A stretch of DNA of 64,000 nt from Diplonema papillatum. Its lineage: Eukaryota; Euglenozoa; Diplonemea; Diplonemida; Diplonemidae. The stretch lies in assembly GCA_030068145.1 (NCBI GenBank), contig JAPJBO010000001.1:620001-684000 (forward strand), given 5' to 3'. Under the pieces are notes generated by a model. That model did no database searches. It was not told the DNA's origin and saw only the letters and a list, made by a program, of their open reading frames with translations. The position numbers and the translations under genes are program-made. This document shows, piece by piece, positions 27,478 to 38,544 of the stretch (the first letter of the stretch is position 1; each line of letters opens with the position of its first letter).

Positions 27478-27622
27478 TTCGTGACAGACAAGGGAGGCCC
27501 CCCCGTGACAGTCACCGCCTGTAACAGAAAAGGGAATCACCCTGTGGCAAACAAGAGAGGCCCCTGTGGCGGACAAGAGGGGCCCCTGTGACAAGAGAGG
27601 CCCCCTGTGACTAACAAGAGAT
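27478..27622 (+). repeat. Degenerate ~22-26-bp tandem repeat
   Basis: Six or so variants of CTGTGACAAACAAGAGAGGCC follow one another with indels. Confidence 0.7.
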
Positions 27623-27965
27623 GCTTCGAATGAGTGCAAGCGCCAGAAGCACGACACAGTACGATCGAAGAGTAGTCACCTAGTGACTAATGCAGGGCAT
27701 CGCTTCAGATACTCTGCATTCAAACTTCAGACTCACGGCGTTCCACGGAACACCACGGTGAGGAAAGGATCGGCTGGCTTACGCAGCCGCAGAGAAGTCG
27801 CAAAGCATAGAACCCGCCGCGTAACAGTCCCCCGCAAGGCGAGCTCACCCGCCAGAACTCTCCCCTCGGCAGCGCTTAGTCCGGCGCCTTGGTCAACCTT
27901 CACTAACCATGGCAGAGCAGTGCGCCTTTAAAGCGACTTATGCCGTAGCAATGTGGATAGTGTCA

Positions 27966-28258
27966 GCGCGGCGGGGAGAGGCCCTGAGCCTGCTAAGACG
28001 AGCCCTGTGGACCCGAATCTAGCCTAGCACCTGACTGTGGGGACCACACCTTTGACTTGATGCGTGTGTTCTCTCTCGAAATTGTGAGCGCGGTAGAGAT
28101 GACAGCGAGAAGACATATAGGTGGGTGGAGAGGCCCTGGGACTGCTAAGGCATGACAACCCCCGCCCCTGTCCCTCCCAGGGAGCCACCCCGAAACTAGC
28201 CTGGCCCACCTGACGGTGGGGGCCCACACCCTTTGACTTGTTTTATGTGTTCTCTCCC
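27966..28258 (+). repeat. Direct duplication of a ~110-140-bp unit
   Basis: GGAGAGGCCCTGAGCCTGCT...CCTTTGACTTG...TGTGTTCTCTC at 27966-28075 is repeated, with an insertion, at 28120-28258 immediately before the CT tract. Confidence 0.65.
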
Positions 28259-28578
28259 TCTCTCTCTCTCTCTCTCTCGCAACCTTGCCAGACTCGCAGG
28301 GAACACAGAGCAACACTCCAAAAGGAACCTACGCAAAACAGGAAGCGGAAGCCGCGTGCGACCGACCACCATACTACAAACAAAGAAAAAGCAAACGAAG
28401 CAAACCCACCCAAAACCCCCACACAAACACACTCACACACACACACACACGAAGGAAGGAGAACGAAAGAAGAAAAGACGCACCTTCTTCAGCCTCCCGG
28501 TGAGGGGGACGACCGCGGAGAAGAAGCAAAGGATTGAAACACCAAAAAAGGAAAGCAGCCAGCCGGTTGTGGGTATAA

Positions 28579-30534
28579 ATGCCAACCGTTGAGATCCCGA
28601 ACAAGAATCTCGACGACGACGACGATGACGAGGTCGACACCGGCGGTGACAGCTCGCCGGAGAGCAAAGGACCCGGCGAGTGTGCGAGCCCGTTCGTGTC
28701 CGACGGCAGCAGCGAGTGCGTGATCTGCCTCGACGCGCTCAACGACGAAGACAGCGGCTCGGTCGCGGTGCTGACCAAGAACGGGAAGCGGGTCTGCCGG
28801 CACTACTTCCACATGCACTGCGCCCAGCGGATCAAGGCGGTCGACGGGAAAGGGTACGGCGAGAAGGTCCAGATGTACTACACCGACTCGGCCATCAAAG
28901 CGTGCCCGAGCTGCCGGTCGGGCTTCGACGGGGTCAAGGAGGTCCCGGACCCGAAGATGAAGCCGCTGGAGTGGTTCACCGTCGTCGACTTCTCGCAGAA
29001 GGACCGCATGTCGAAGGACGAGGTTCTCGACGGCATCATCGCCACCATCGCCATCGAGCTCCCGCTGCTGCGCTCGGTCCTCGACGAGCACTGGTCGGCG
29101 TGGGACAAGGACGGGAAGGGCGTCCGTCAGGACATGGCGGCCACGATGCTGCGGACCGTACGCAAGCGGCTGCCGAGGAACGCGGAGCCGCCGTTCCTTC
29201 CGGAGAACCCGATGGGGTGGTTCGACCACTGGGACGAGGGGTGCATGGGCTACCTGACCAAAAAGCAGGTCGCCAGCGCGGTGGCGCACACGCTGTCCTC
29301 CTCCGAGGAGGAGGCCAAGGAGGTCGTCGACAACATCTGGTGCATCCTCACAGACTCGTCATCCGGCGTCGCCGGGACCATCTCTCGCAAGCACTTCCTC
29401 GAACCCCGCGGACTGTCGGACACGCTGTGTGCGTCGCTCGCTGAGGATCCGAGGTTCCGCTCCCGCGTGCAAACGGCGCTCGCGTCACCTAAGTCCGGCG
29501 GGCGCGCGTCGTACGACGCCGCCGGCAAGCACGTCGAGCTCAAAGTCGGAACGCGAGTGCGCGTGAAGACCGAGATCGGCACCCCCCGCTACAAGTGGGG
29601 CCGCGTCCGCCCCCGCAACATCGGCACGATCCGGTCCATCGACAGGCGAGCGAACACCTGCCGAGTCGACTTCGACAAGCAGCAGTCCTGGCGGGGATTC
29701 ATCCCCGAGCTGGAGAAGGTGCCTGCATACCTGGACTCGTACAGGGAGTGGCAGCCCCACGAGGAGGCGCAAATCGTGCGCGATTTGGCCCGCGCGAAGA
29801 AGCAGCAGGAAGACCGGTCCAACTGGGTCACCTCGATGGACGCGACGTGCGGAAAGGTCGGGAAAGTCATCCTCGTCCTCCCGGCGGAGCGGAAGATCAA
29901 GATCCAGTTCAGCAAGGGTGCGTTCATGTACGTGATGGAGAACGTGGTCCGCCCTGGGATGCCAGACCCGCCGAAAATAGAGGTCGGGTCGAAAGTCCGA
30001 GTGAAGGCGGAGGTGACGCTGCCGAAGTACCAGTGGGGCAGCGTCTCGCAGGGCGAGGTCGGCACCGTAACCGACACGACCGAGTCGACGCTCACCTGCT
30101 ACGTCTCGTTTCCGCGGCACCACAATTGGAAGGGCTATAGCCCGGAGCTGGAAGTGATCGAGGAGTCTCCGCCGGAGGACGCCACCGGTCTCCCGGAGAA
30201 CTCGCCGCCTGGGTCGCCGTCAAGCCCCCGGATCCGAGTGGGGGCCTACATCCGCGTGAAGCCGAGCGTGACCACGCCGAAATTCGCGTGGGGCCGCGTG
30301 ACACCCGGCGACGTCGGAATGGTGACCGAAATGGAGCGGCGGCGGGAGCTCGTCAAGGTCGACTTCCCGAAGCAGCGCAACTGGATGGGGTACATACACG
30401 AGATGGAGATCGTGCGCGTCCGCCCACCCAACTCGAGCTGGCACTGCCGGGAGTGCACTTTGGTCAACCAAGCCGACGCGGCCTCCTGCGGCGCCTGCGA
30501 CGGCCCGGCACCCTGCTTTCCCGACGTCGAGTGA
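28579..30534 (+). CDS. RING-type E3 ligase-like protein with KEG-type repeats and RanBP2 zinc finger
   Basis: 651 aa, single exon, ATG in good context after an acidic-repeat-coding start. A C3HC4 RING runs from ECVICLDAL (~47) through HYFHMHC to CPSCRSGF (~118), suggesting ubiquitin ligase activity. Residues ~165-260 resemble degenerate EF-hand-like pairs (WSAWDKDGKG, WFDHWDEGCMG). Three clear ~60-aa repeats start VGTRVRVKTEIGTPRYKWG (~321), VGSKVRVKAEVTLPKYQWG (~469) and VGAYIRVKPSVTTPKFAWG (~553). A fourth, worn one lies between. This (V-R-V-K...P...W-G...G-x-V) pattern is that of the HERC2-like repeats of plant KEG. A RanBP2-type zinc finger (WHCRECTL...CGAC, ~622-642) ends the protein and may bind ubiquitin. 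KEG's kinase and ankyrin parts are absent. Confidence 0.82.
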   Translation: MPTVEIPNKNLDDDDDDEVDTGGDSSPESKGPGECASPFVSDGSSECVICLDALNDEDSGSVAVLTKNGKRVCRHYFHMHCAQRIKAVDGKGYGEKVQMYYTDSAIKACPSCRSGFDGVKEVPDPKMKPLEWFTVVDFSQKDRMSKDEVLDGIIATIAIELPLLRSVLDEHWSAWDKDGKGVRQDMAATMLRTVRKRLPRNAEPPFLPENPMGWFDHWDEGCMGYLTKKQVASAVAHTLSSSEEEAKEVVDNIWCILTDSSSGVAGTISRKHFLEPRGLSDTLCASLAEDPRFRSRVQTALASPKSGGRASYDAAGKHVELKVGTRVRVKTEIGTPRYKWGRVRPRNIGTIRSIDRRANTCRVDFDKQQSWRGFIPELEKVPAYLDSYREWQPHEEAQIVRDLARAKKQQEDRSNWVTSMDATCGKVGKVILVLPAERKIKIQFSKGAFMYVMENVVRPGMPDPPKIEVGSKVRVKAEVTLPKYQWGSVSQGEVGTVTDTTESTLTCYVSFPRHHNWKGYSPELEVIEESPPEDATGLPENSPPGSPSSPRIRVGAYIRVKPSVTTPKFAWGRVTPGDVGMVTEMERRRELVKVDFPKQRNWMGYIHEMEIVRVRPPNSSWHCRECTLVNQADAASCGACDGPAPCFPDVE

Positions 30535-30987
30535 GCAAAAACACCTTCCCCCCCCCCTCTTTCACCTCGCTTTTTTTCATTTGTTCCCGCGAAAACCTCT
30601 TTGCTCTGTGCACCTGGGCGCGCAACGCCCTCTTTGTGTAAGACTTTTTTTTGTGGGTGGGGGGATGTTCTATTTACTGCCGGGCTCTTTCTCTTGGCAG
30701 CGGTTGCTCTGCCGTGCGCCGCTGCCAAGGGGAAGCATGCCTTGGGATCAAAGCGAACGAAGAGAATTTATGAATTCTGAAACCTGGTACCTGATACCCT
30801 GACTCTTGTTTGAACGAGGAGTTTGACAAAACTCCTTGTCCTCTTCGGGACCATCAAAATAGGACCTCGGTCAAGCGAACCAAACCGCGATGTACGCGGG
30901 TCGGTTTCGGATGGTAGAACGTGACGAGGGCAACGTTGGTGCCGGGAAAAACATATTGAGACTGCGGCCGCCGGACCTGTCTTAGCC

Positions 30988-31062
30988 GGTTCACTCGGAA
31001 TCTTCCCTCAGGACAGCCAGCGGGAAATCGCTTTTTCTCGGCCTTTTCTCAAAACCTTGGGG
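30988..31062 (+). pseudogene. Degenerate LSU rRNA remnant
   Basis: GGTTCACTCGGAATCTTCCC, TCAGGACAGCCAG, then GGGAAATCGCTTTTTCTCGG and CCTTTTCTCAAAACC follow the order of the LSU block at ~11108-11225. The ~45 bp between the two halves are deleted and many bases changed. Confidence 0.6.
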
Positions 31063-31384
31063 GTGCGGGGTGTTTGAAGGTGGCCGCAGAAGATCAAAGC
31101 GTGCTTCAATCCGGCCTGCGTCCGCCTGATGAACAACCGACCCCCCCCCCCCTCTTTGCAGCGTGCCAGATCCAAGCAAACTGAGTTCGTGCGTCCGGAG
31201 GCATCGTCGACGCGAGCCGCGGACACTCTGCTGCCAAAAACAAGCAAACAAGAGAGGAAAAGCCCGTGATCATGTAATCAAACAACTCAAAACACCCATG
31301 GGTTGGGGGGGTACAGAAGATAGCTTCCGGGGTTAAGTTAGGACCGGTTTCCCGGTGTTTCCAAAATGTGAGCCGCTCAACCCG

Positions 31385-31640
31385 ACTTCTAATAGAATGC
31401 AGAGTATCTGTAGCGATGACCTGCATTGTAGTGCACCACGTGCTTCGCTTCTCCTTCGATGGCTCGTCCAGGTTCATCGGTTGCGCGTCGATAGTTTCTG
31501 TGGTGTTGAATTGTCGTCACTCTCAGAGACCGGGTTTCGCACTTCGTCCTCAGGTGCTCCGCTTTCCGCTTCTCTGCCGATCCAACCCCTCTTGCCACCG
31601 CTGCGCGATCAGCTCTGTCCGGGCACTGTGATAGACAGCG
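31385..31640 (-). pseudogene. LINE 3'-end fragment (minus strand)
   Basis: The minus strand encodes MNLDEPSKEKRST followed by the tail GATGCAGATTATCGCCACAG-like motif. The same pair (MNLDEQSKKKRST, then the tail) ends the LINE copy at 44220-45840. Frames are broken, so this is a 5'-truncated dead copy. Confidence 0.65.
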
Positions 31641-31959
31641 GCAGGCAGTTCGATGCACTTCCAGGAAATAGGGGTGGACTGGCTCAAACCCGGTTTTGGA
31701 CTGAAATCAGTTTTCAGAAAAGAAAATCAAACTGTCAAAAGTGGAGTTAGGGGAGTTCGCCTCAGTCAGGAATCGGCTTGTCCACTTCCTTGCACTCTAA
31801 CGCCGCGCCAGTCCAAAACGTTTCCAACCTAACTTAACCCCCGAGAATACGAAGAAGAGGTTCTCTCCCGCGGCATCGAAAGCTTGAGTCGAAGTTGGCT
31901 CCGGGTGTCAAACCCACAAGCCGCACTGAAAGGGAGATGTGCCAATCCTTGAGGACGTA

Positions 31960-32087
31960 GCACAGCCCGATCCTGATTTACTGGAAAGGGATTTGAGATT
32001 AAGTACACTTGTTGGGACCCGAAAGATGGTGAACTATGCCTGGATAGGACGAAGCCGGGGGAAACCCTGGTGGAGGTCCGTTGCAGT
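31960..32087 (+). pseudogene. LSU rRNA fragment, second copy
   Basis: GGGATTTGAG...TTGGGACCCGAAAGATGG, GTGAACTATGCCTGGATAGG and GAAACCCTGGTGGAGGTCCG match LSU rRNA, overlapping the 5' part of the 10963-11258 fragment and extending further upstream. It breaks off abruptly at 32087. Confidence 0.85.
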
Positions 32088-33625
32088 ACGCTTGCGTCCG
32101 GAAAAAGGGGAGGCGTCGCTCACCCAACCAAGTCCGTCCCCCCGGCTGGATCCAGCTGCTGCCCCGAAAGCGTGCAGGCTAAGGTAATGTAAGCTGCGTG
32201 TGCTTGGTTGATCAGCATTCCTTACCTGAATATACACAGGGTAAATACAAGTGGGAAAACGATCACCCGGCACGCACAAACAAAGCATTCATTCTTCCAC
32301 GGGTCCGTTAAAACCAGCGGGACGCCGACTGTTTGAAGGAACTCTCCCGGAAAACGACACACGCATCCCTCCTTTATGGAAAGAGTTAGCAAACCAGACT
32401 CACACCGCTGTCCTGTCTGTAGACTCTCAGGTTCCGCATTGATGGTCCTTATGTGTCCGTGGTTTAAAGCCTGAAACAATGCTGGCGATTTTTTCTCGGA
32501 TGACCTTCTGGAGAAAACACGAAAATTGTCGACATAGGGTAGCACTTACCCTTTCTGCAGCGATGCGGAAACTGAACGAGACGGTAATACAGAAACGTCC
32601 ACAACTTTATCTCATCGAAACACGGTTGTAGACTCGCTAACTCGTGCTGCGGATTAGTGTGCCACACCGCCCCACCCTTCCTTGCGTACTACTTTATTCC
32701 TTATCAGTTGGGGCTTTCGTATTTGCTCTGTAGTTTTCTCTCTTGTTTTGCTTGGCTCCACCAAGGCGCCAGCTTCGTAGGAAATTGCATTGATCTTGGC
32801 GCCCGGCGAAGGTGTCTCAAGTGGAAAACTCAGGCGCGTCGCGGCTCCTTCTTCATATTGGTTGGCGACAGGGCTGTTCAGCATACCCAGGGTTCGAACG
32901 GAGCAACCAAGCCGGGAAGTTCGTTTTGGCCGACAGAAAGCGAACTTTCGCTCTTGAAAAAGCTGCAATGATCAGAAGCCCACCCGCTGCTGATAAACTC
33001 CTGATAGACTAGGACCTGTGATAGACTGTGACAGTCGGGTTTAAAATTTTTTTTTTGGAACAACATACCACGCTGGGCATGTCAGTACAAAAAAGAAAGT
33101 CGGCAGCGTTGGAACTTGCCATGTAAAGATACAAAACAGGTCCTTCGCACACACATGCAAAGAATCTGTGGCGATAATCTGCATCGCCGGCGTCGCGGTT
33201 ATCTCTTCGCACGTGATGGTCATGCTTTCGCCTCTTCAGCTCAGATTGATCGTAGGGTTCAGACTGTGTTAGACAGCAGCAGGCAATTCGATGCAGTTCC
33301 AGGAGATAGGGGTGGGCTGGCTAAGGAAGGCCGTGTCGTCCCGTGCGAAACAAGGTTCCTGCCGGGGCGCTGCTTCGGGGAGGGGGGGAGAGGGAAGAAG
33401 CCGTGGGGTTTCCGGCGAACAATTCGCTTGTCCTTCCCGCACGAGCACTGCCTTTTTCTGGACTCATGAGTCGTCGGCAATTTCCTTTACGAGTGCACCG
33501 TCGCACCCCCCCCCCACACTCACCAACCCCCCCCGTGACGGATTCGCCTGTGCTCTCGTAGCACGGGTGGTCTGGCTGTGACGAGCTACGAACAACCGCC
33601 TGACAAACCAGACTCACACCGCTGT

Positions 33626-33766
33626 CCTGTCTGCAGACACTCAGGTTCCGCGCTGATGATGGTCCGCCTTATGTGTCCGTGGCTTAAAGGACCGAAACAC
33701 GGCGCAGACGGGACCAGTGCGGTGTTGAGCACATACCCATTCCAAGCACGTTCTTGCAATCCCCCC
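33626..33766 (+). repeat. Interspersed repeat family A, copy
   Basis: Nearly identical to 11931-12062, again followed by a C-run. Confidence 0.75.
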
Positions 33767-34289
33767 CCACTCACCAACCCCCCCCGGGTGACCCCCTCCC
33801 CGCTTGAAGCGAGGGGCTTCTCACGCGCCCGTTCCGCCGACCAATTTTCATTGGGCACGGCATCTTCTTTGCTTTCACTTTTCCCTTGTTTGTGGCTCGT
33901 CGGGGCGGCTTTCCCACCTACTGTCCCCTGCTCTTCCCGTGTTTCTGTGTGCGGCCCTTCATCAGCTCTAGCACCCTGACCTTTTTCTTGCGACAACCAG
34001 TTTTTCCTGGGGACACAATAGTATATTATGTTACACCAGCGAAAAAGAACAACGGCAGCGGTTTAATCACACAACACATACGCAGTAACACTGAAATCGC
34101 ACAATGAAATCTAATCCACAATTACTTCAACTCTAAATACCGCTAGAAGCCGCTCGTGCTCCGGTGCATAGGGTGCAATAGTTGTCGAAAGCTCCAGACA
34201 AATACTCGGTCACACCTGTTTGTTTCCAAAGCTTTTGCGCTATTTTTGGGCCTTCATCTGGCCAAGAGTCGAGATGTTGTTTTTGCTAC

Positions 34290-34556
<267 letters not shown>

Positions 34557-34984
34557 GGAAGAAGAGACTCGCCCCCCATGTTCTGCGAATTCACTTCGGA
34601 TGAGAAGTCTTATCGATAAGATTGCCCAGCTAAGGCCAATCCTCTTTTTGGGTAAGTGTGGATACAAATTACCCCTTCAGGGTTTCCCAAAAAAATACAG
34701 CGTCGATCAATGGGCAATCTGTGTACTCCTGCCTACGGGGTGAATGCTGATCAGCTCCTTTGTCAAGATGGATCTTCGCGAAAAAACAAGCATCCACTCA
34801 AACACAAACACACGCGAGACGCCACGCAACCGAAGGCTTTCTGGTCTGTTGAAGGGCATTCTTCCTTTGTGTGCTCCGCCCCTGGGGGGCAGCGTGCGCT
34901 GTTTCCCGAATCCATCGTCGGGGAAAAATCAGGCCGCATTGCTGTCCATGCCGGCTCCACACGCTCTGCTGCCACGGACTGAGG

Positions 34985-35290
34985 CAGTACTGTGCTCCCA
35001 CAACTTTCCCACCGTGTGGTCAGAATAGCCACAACATTCACCCACACTGTATTGTGGCTACTGCGGCTGGAACCTTTTTTCCATATTCAAGATGGGCAAT
35101 AATCGGTGCCCAGGGTAGAACTCAATTCCGTCGACACGAACTTTTTCCACGCTTTCATGCGACATTGGACCCCAAAATCCCTGGGTCACGGGAGAAAATA
35201 TTCTCAGCCACAAGAGCCACAATGTAATTGTGGGTAAATGTTATGGCTATTCTGACCACACGGTGGGAAAGTTGTGGGTGCACAGTACTG
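34985..35290. mobile_element. 306-bp MITE with ~75-bp terminal inverted repeats
   Basis: The left arm (34985-35061) CAGTACTGTGCTCCCACAAC... is the inverse of the right arm (~35217-35290), with a few mismatches. Both ends are CAGTACTG. There is no coding capacity. A target duplication is not clear (ACTGAGG left, ACTGATG right). Confidence 0.8.
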
Positions 35291-36561
35291 ACTGATGATC
35301 TCCATTTGCTGGCCCGTTGGCGACGCGTCGAGATCGCTGTGCGTTATCGTTGATGATGTGCGTGCGTGCGTGTAGTGCACGTGTGCGTGTCCCCATTACA
35401 TTTCTTTCTTGATTTTCATGCGTGAAGCGTGCATTTTCGTACCATCAATGGAAGTGGGGGTGGCCGGAGGAATGAGGTATATTCTTGTCTTCACCTCACC
35501 TTTCGGCTGTAGAAGTAGCTACGTATATCAAATGTTAGTTTAGATTAGCTTCCATATCCACATTTGGACTGTCGGTCCAAATTTGGAAAAGCCGACGGGG
35601 AAAAAAAAGAAAAAAAATGGCAGTACACCATCACCCAGGCCCCCGGCAGAGGTGGCCAATGTGCAATCCGAGGCACTTAGGGACCGGCGTTGTCATGAGG
35701 ATACGTCGCGTCGCGCTGTGTTGAGACCATTCCTGAGTGCGGACGCAAAACGCCGTGTGCGGTCCAAATTTGGGAAATGTGCCGGAGACCAAAGTAATGC
35801 CCTGAGACTAACATACGGGAAAAAAAAAGTATAGCCAGCCGGTGGGGGGGGGTGCAGTGAAACTGCAGTGGTGGTAGTTCAGTGGGTGAGTGGAAGGAGT
35901 GCCAGGAACCGTAGTTAGCGAAATGTCTAGAAAGAAATCGCTGCTGCGGCTGGTAGTGTACAACCGTGGCTCTCGAACCATTTGTAGTATACCTACAATG
36001 TTGTACTTGCAGCACCTTTGCTTTTCCACCCGCTCTCGACGTCATCGACGCCGTCATCATCCTAGCTGACGAGCGGCGCACCCACCATGCTGAAGAACGT
36101 CGGAAACCTCCACGCTTTCAATGCTGTCGGTCTGAAGCTCCACACACCGCACAAAGAGTCAAAAGTGCCTCAAAACATGCACCGTAGAACATGTGGCAGG
36201 TGTCTATTAGGTTCGGGGGCCTAGCTACTTCCCTGGCTGCATCAAAGCAAAAACAAAAAGCAAACACTATCTTCTGCCCCTTCGTCTCTTTTCGGTTACA
36301 GCAAAACAAAAATATATTCTCCTTTCTTCTTCTCCACCTCGACCTTTCACCTGATTGTTATAATCTTCAGGTCCCTCGTGCCCATACCCCCACCAAACAC
36401 CACATATAGAACAAAAATGGAAAAGCGATGTTTTCATTCAGTGTTCATTTTTCTTCTTCTCTTCTTTTCGTGCTGTGTTCGTTTTCAATTTCTTTTTGCT
36501 TTTCTCGGAGGCAACGTGCCGCAAGGCCCACAGGTGCCCAGGTTCCCCCCAGACCCGTACT

Positions 36562-36790
36562 TGTTTTGTATACGCACCTGCACTGGTAGGAAACACTTGA
36601 AAAGGCTGCCCGTTGCGGAACCTCAAAGAAGGGGTAAAGTGCTGAAGCCCACACGAAACACGGGTGAATCTGGGTTTAGTGGTGGGCGTGAGCGTTCAAC
36701 AAAAAAAAAAAAAAAGACCCACTTCGTAGTTGTGTTGTTTCGCCCCCTCTAGCCTCCGTCGAAACAAACACACGGCAGCCCCTCGCGTAA
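36562..36790 (+). repeat. Interspersed repeat family B, copy
   Basis: Matches 26748-26960 with ~15% changes and an added A-run. Confidence 0.7.
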
Positions 36791-37574
36791 TGTACCTCGA
36801 AAGTTCACATTGTTCACGTTGCGTCGGGTCAGCCGGCAATGGTTCAACGACAAGGTCACGAAAGCTGCTATAAAAAGTCTCGAACCCGTGCTTTTTGCAA
36901 AAACCCCAAAAAAAAAAAACGCACGTGAGGGGCCCGAGATCGCTTTCCTCGCGAACGTGAACTGAACGGTGTCGGTCACAAGAGCCATGGAAATGGCAAA
37001 GCACATAGGAAATAAGAGCGCGCGCTAAAATAAGTCGAATAGTCGGCAATAGGCAACAAAGATACGCGTGCAAGTACACGTACTGCCACTACAGCAGATA
37101 CGATACGCACACTAACTTACTATACCTTGAAGGAACCTTTACGACAATGGTCACCCGGAGACTTTAAAACCCCGGATTCCTAAGCGAACTTGCACTCTAA
37201 AAAAAAAAGCAGCGCTGTCGGCTGGGTGGTCGGGTCGTGGCTTCTGCCTTCCAATCAAAAAGCTCAAGCACGGTTGCGTTTCTAAGGAAGGGCACCTGTG
37301 CGCGACGCAGCGCGGAGGGCGCGCCGCGGATTCGTATCATCATCATTCAACGCTCGTCAACGTCGAGCTCGCAGAAAAGGGGACTGCGCGCGACTTTTGT
37401 CGTGCGGAAGAGCGAGCCAACCGCGGGCCTGTGCTGCTCCGAAATGTCCTGGGCTGCACGCGCCCCACACTGGCGTATTTAACGAGAGCACGGGAAAATC
37501 TTTCGAGCTCGTGTTTCGATGAGGATCGATGATTGCAATGCCTCCTGTGTAGGAGTGGCTTCCGCAAACCCGTA

Positions 37575-37742
37575 TGTGAGCCGGTCCATCCCCTCTTGAT
37601 AGACCGTGATAGACCGAAGAATACAGCACCGGGCAATTCGATGCAGCTCTAGGGACTAGGGACGTGGTGGACCGCGATTCACTGTGATACACAGCGGCAG
37701 GCACTTCGATGCAGTTTCAAGAGATCGGGACGGACCGGCTCA
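37575..37742 (+). repeat. MITE family C, copy
   Basis: TGAGCCGGTCCATCCCC... to ...GGGACGGACCGGCTCA with terminal inverted repeats. The interior is two related half-units, each containing CGATGCAG. Confidence 0.8.
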
Positions 37743-38544
37743 GTAGGGGGGAGTGCGGGGGGTGCATCCCCTCGCGACACACATCGAAAACATTCCAAGG
37801 ATCTCTTTTTCTGTCCGTTCTGATGCGCTTGTGCCACGAATCCGCCGAGTTTGCCAGCGATTCTCGGAAACGAGATCGAAGCTACCGGAAGTACCGGAGG
37901 TCGCATGAGGGGCGGGATTATTGATCCCGTAGAGACCTTTGGCTTTCTTTAGCCATACTTCAACTCTCTTTCGTATGTAGTACAATACTGAAGGGAGCAT
38001 TTCCAGATTAACGGTTGCACTTGAAAAATTAAACGAAGCCAACGAAAACGTGCAAATACAGGGATCCCCGTCCGGGGAGAGTGTTATCTCCCTGTGCCCG
38101 CGAAGAAATTTATCTTTGCTTGTCATTTTTTTCATCATAGATCAGTTGATGCTGATCGTTCTGTTACTTCGTTTATCAGTGCAAGCCCCAACTTCGGTAA
38201 ATGCTCACGTGTAGCAGTCTCAGATCTTCTTTTCTTCTTCTCGTTCATTTTCCTACTTCTGCTTTTTTGTTTCATTTTTTCCTCTTTGCCTTTTCTCCCC
38301 TTCCGGCGCAACGCGTATCGCAACGCGACAAGGTCTTTTGTGTTCTTCAATCACCGCTTTTCGAGACCAATTCGAGCCTAATTGCATGCCGAATAGGATA
38401 GTCGGAGCTGTGTTCGCCGTCACACCCAGGCGGGGCAGTGCGTTTTGTTTGTGCGTGCCGGGTGATCGTTTTCCCACTTGTGGGATGATTCCGGGGGTCT
38501 GAATTTCACAAAAATTCACAAGGGATTCTGTGAATTCTTGTGGA

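Larger units (their letters stand above)
24670..28578. other. Repeat-rich intergenic region without recognisable gene
   Basis: Contains a C-run, a family A remnant (24712-24740) and a copy (26042-26126) of the sequence that ends the FHA/Tpt1 reading frame. It also holds a partial family C MITE (~26297-26370), repeats K and B, a 27478-27622 tandem array and a 27966-28258 duplication. A CT tract (28252-28280) and an AC tract (~28430-28450) sit just upstream of the next gene. No convincing coding exon. Confidence 0.6.
30535..34289. other. Intergenic region: rRNA debris, LINE tails and repeats
   Basis: No host gene is recognised. Supported pieces are the LSU remnants at 30988-31062 and 31960-32087, a minus-strand LINE 3' end (31385-31640), a minus-strand LINE tail (33150-33210), family A repeats (32410-32475, 33626-33766) and partial family C MITEs. 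C-runs occur at 31140, 33510 and 33770. Confidence 0.55.
35291..38529. other. Intergenic region with repeats
   Basis: Contains palindromic CCAAATTTGG motifs (near 35574 and 35762), a family B repeat (36562-36790) and a family C MITE (37575-37742). GC-richer stretches around 35966-36130 and 37230-37530 have no supported gene. The rest is A/T-rich. Confidence 0.5.

Noticed and set aside
31020..31060. Resemblance to the 5' end of U2 snRNA (ATCGCTT...CTCGGCCTTTT)
   Set aside because: The upstream sequence follows LSU rRNA (GGTTCACTC...CCCTCAGGA), and the same LSU block at 11187-11230 aligns through this point. It is a worn LSU fragment.
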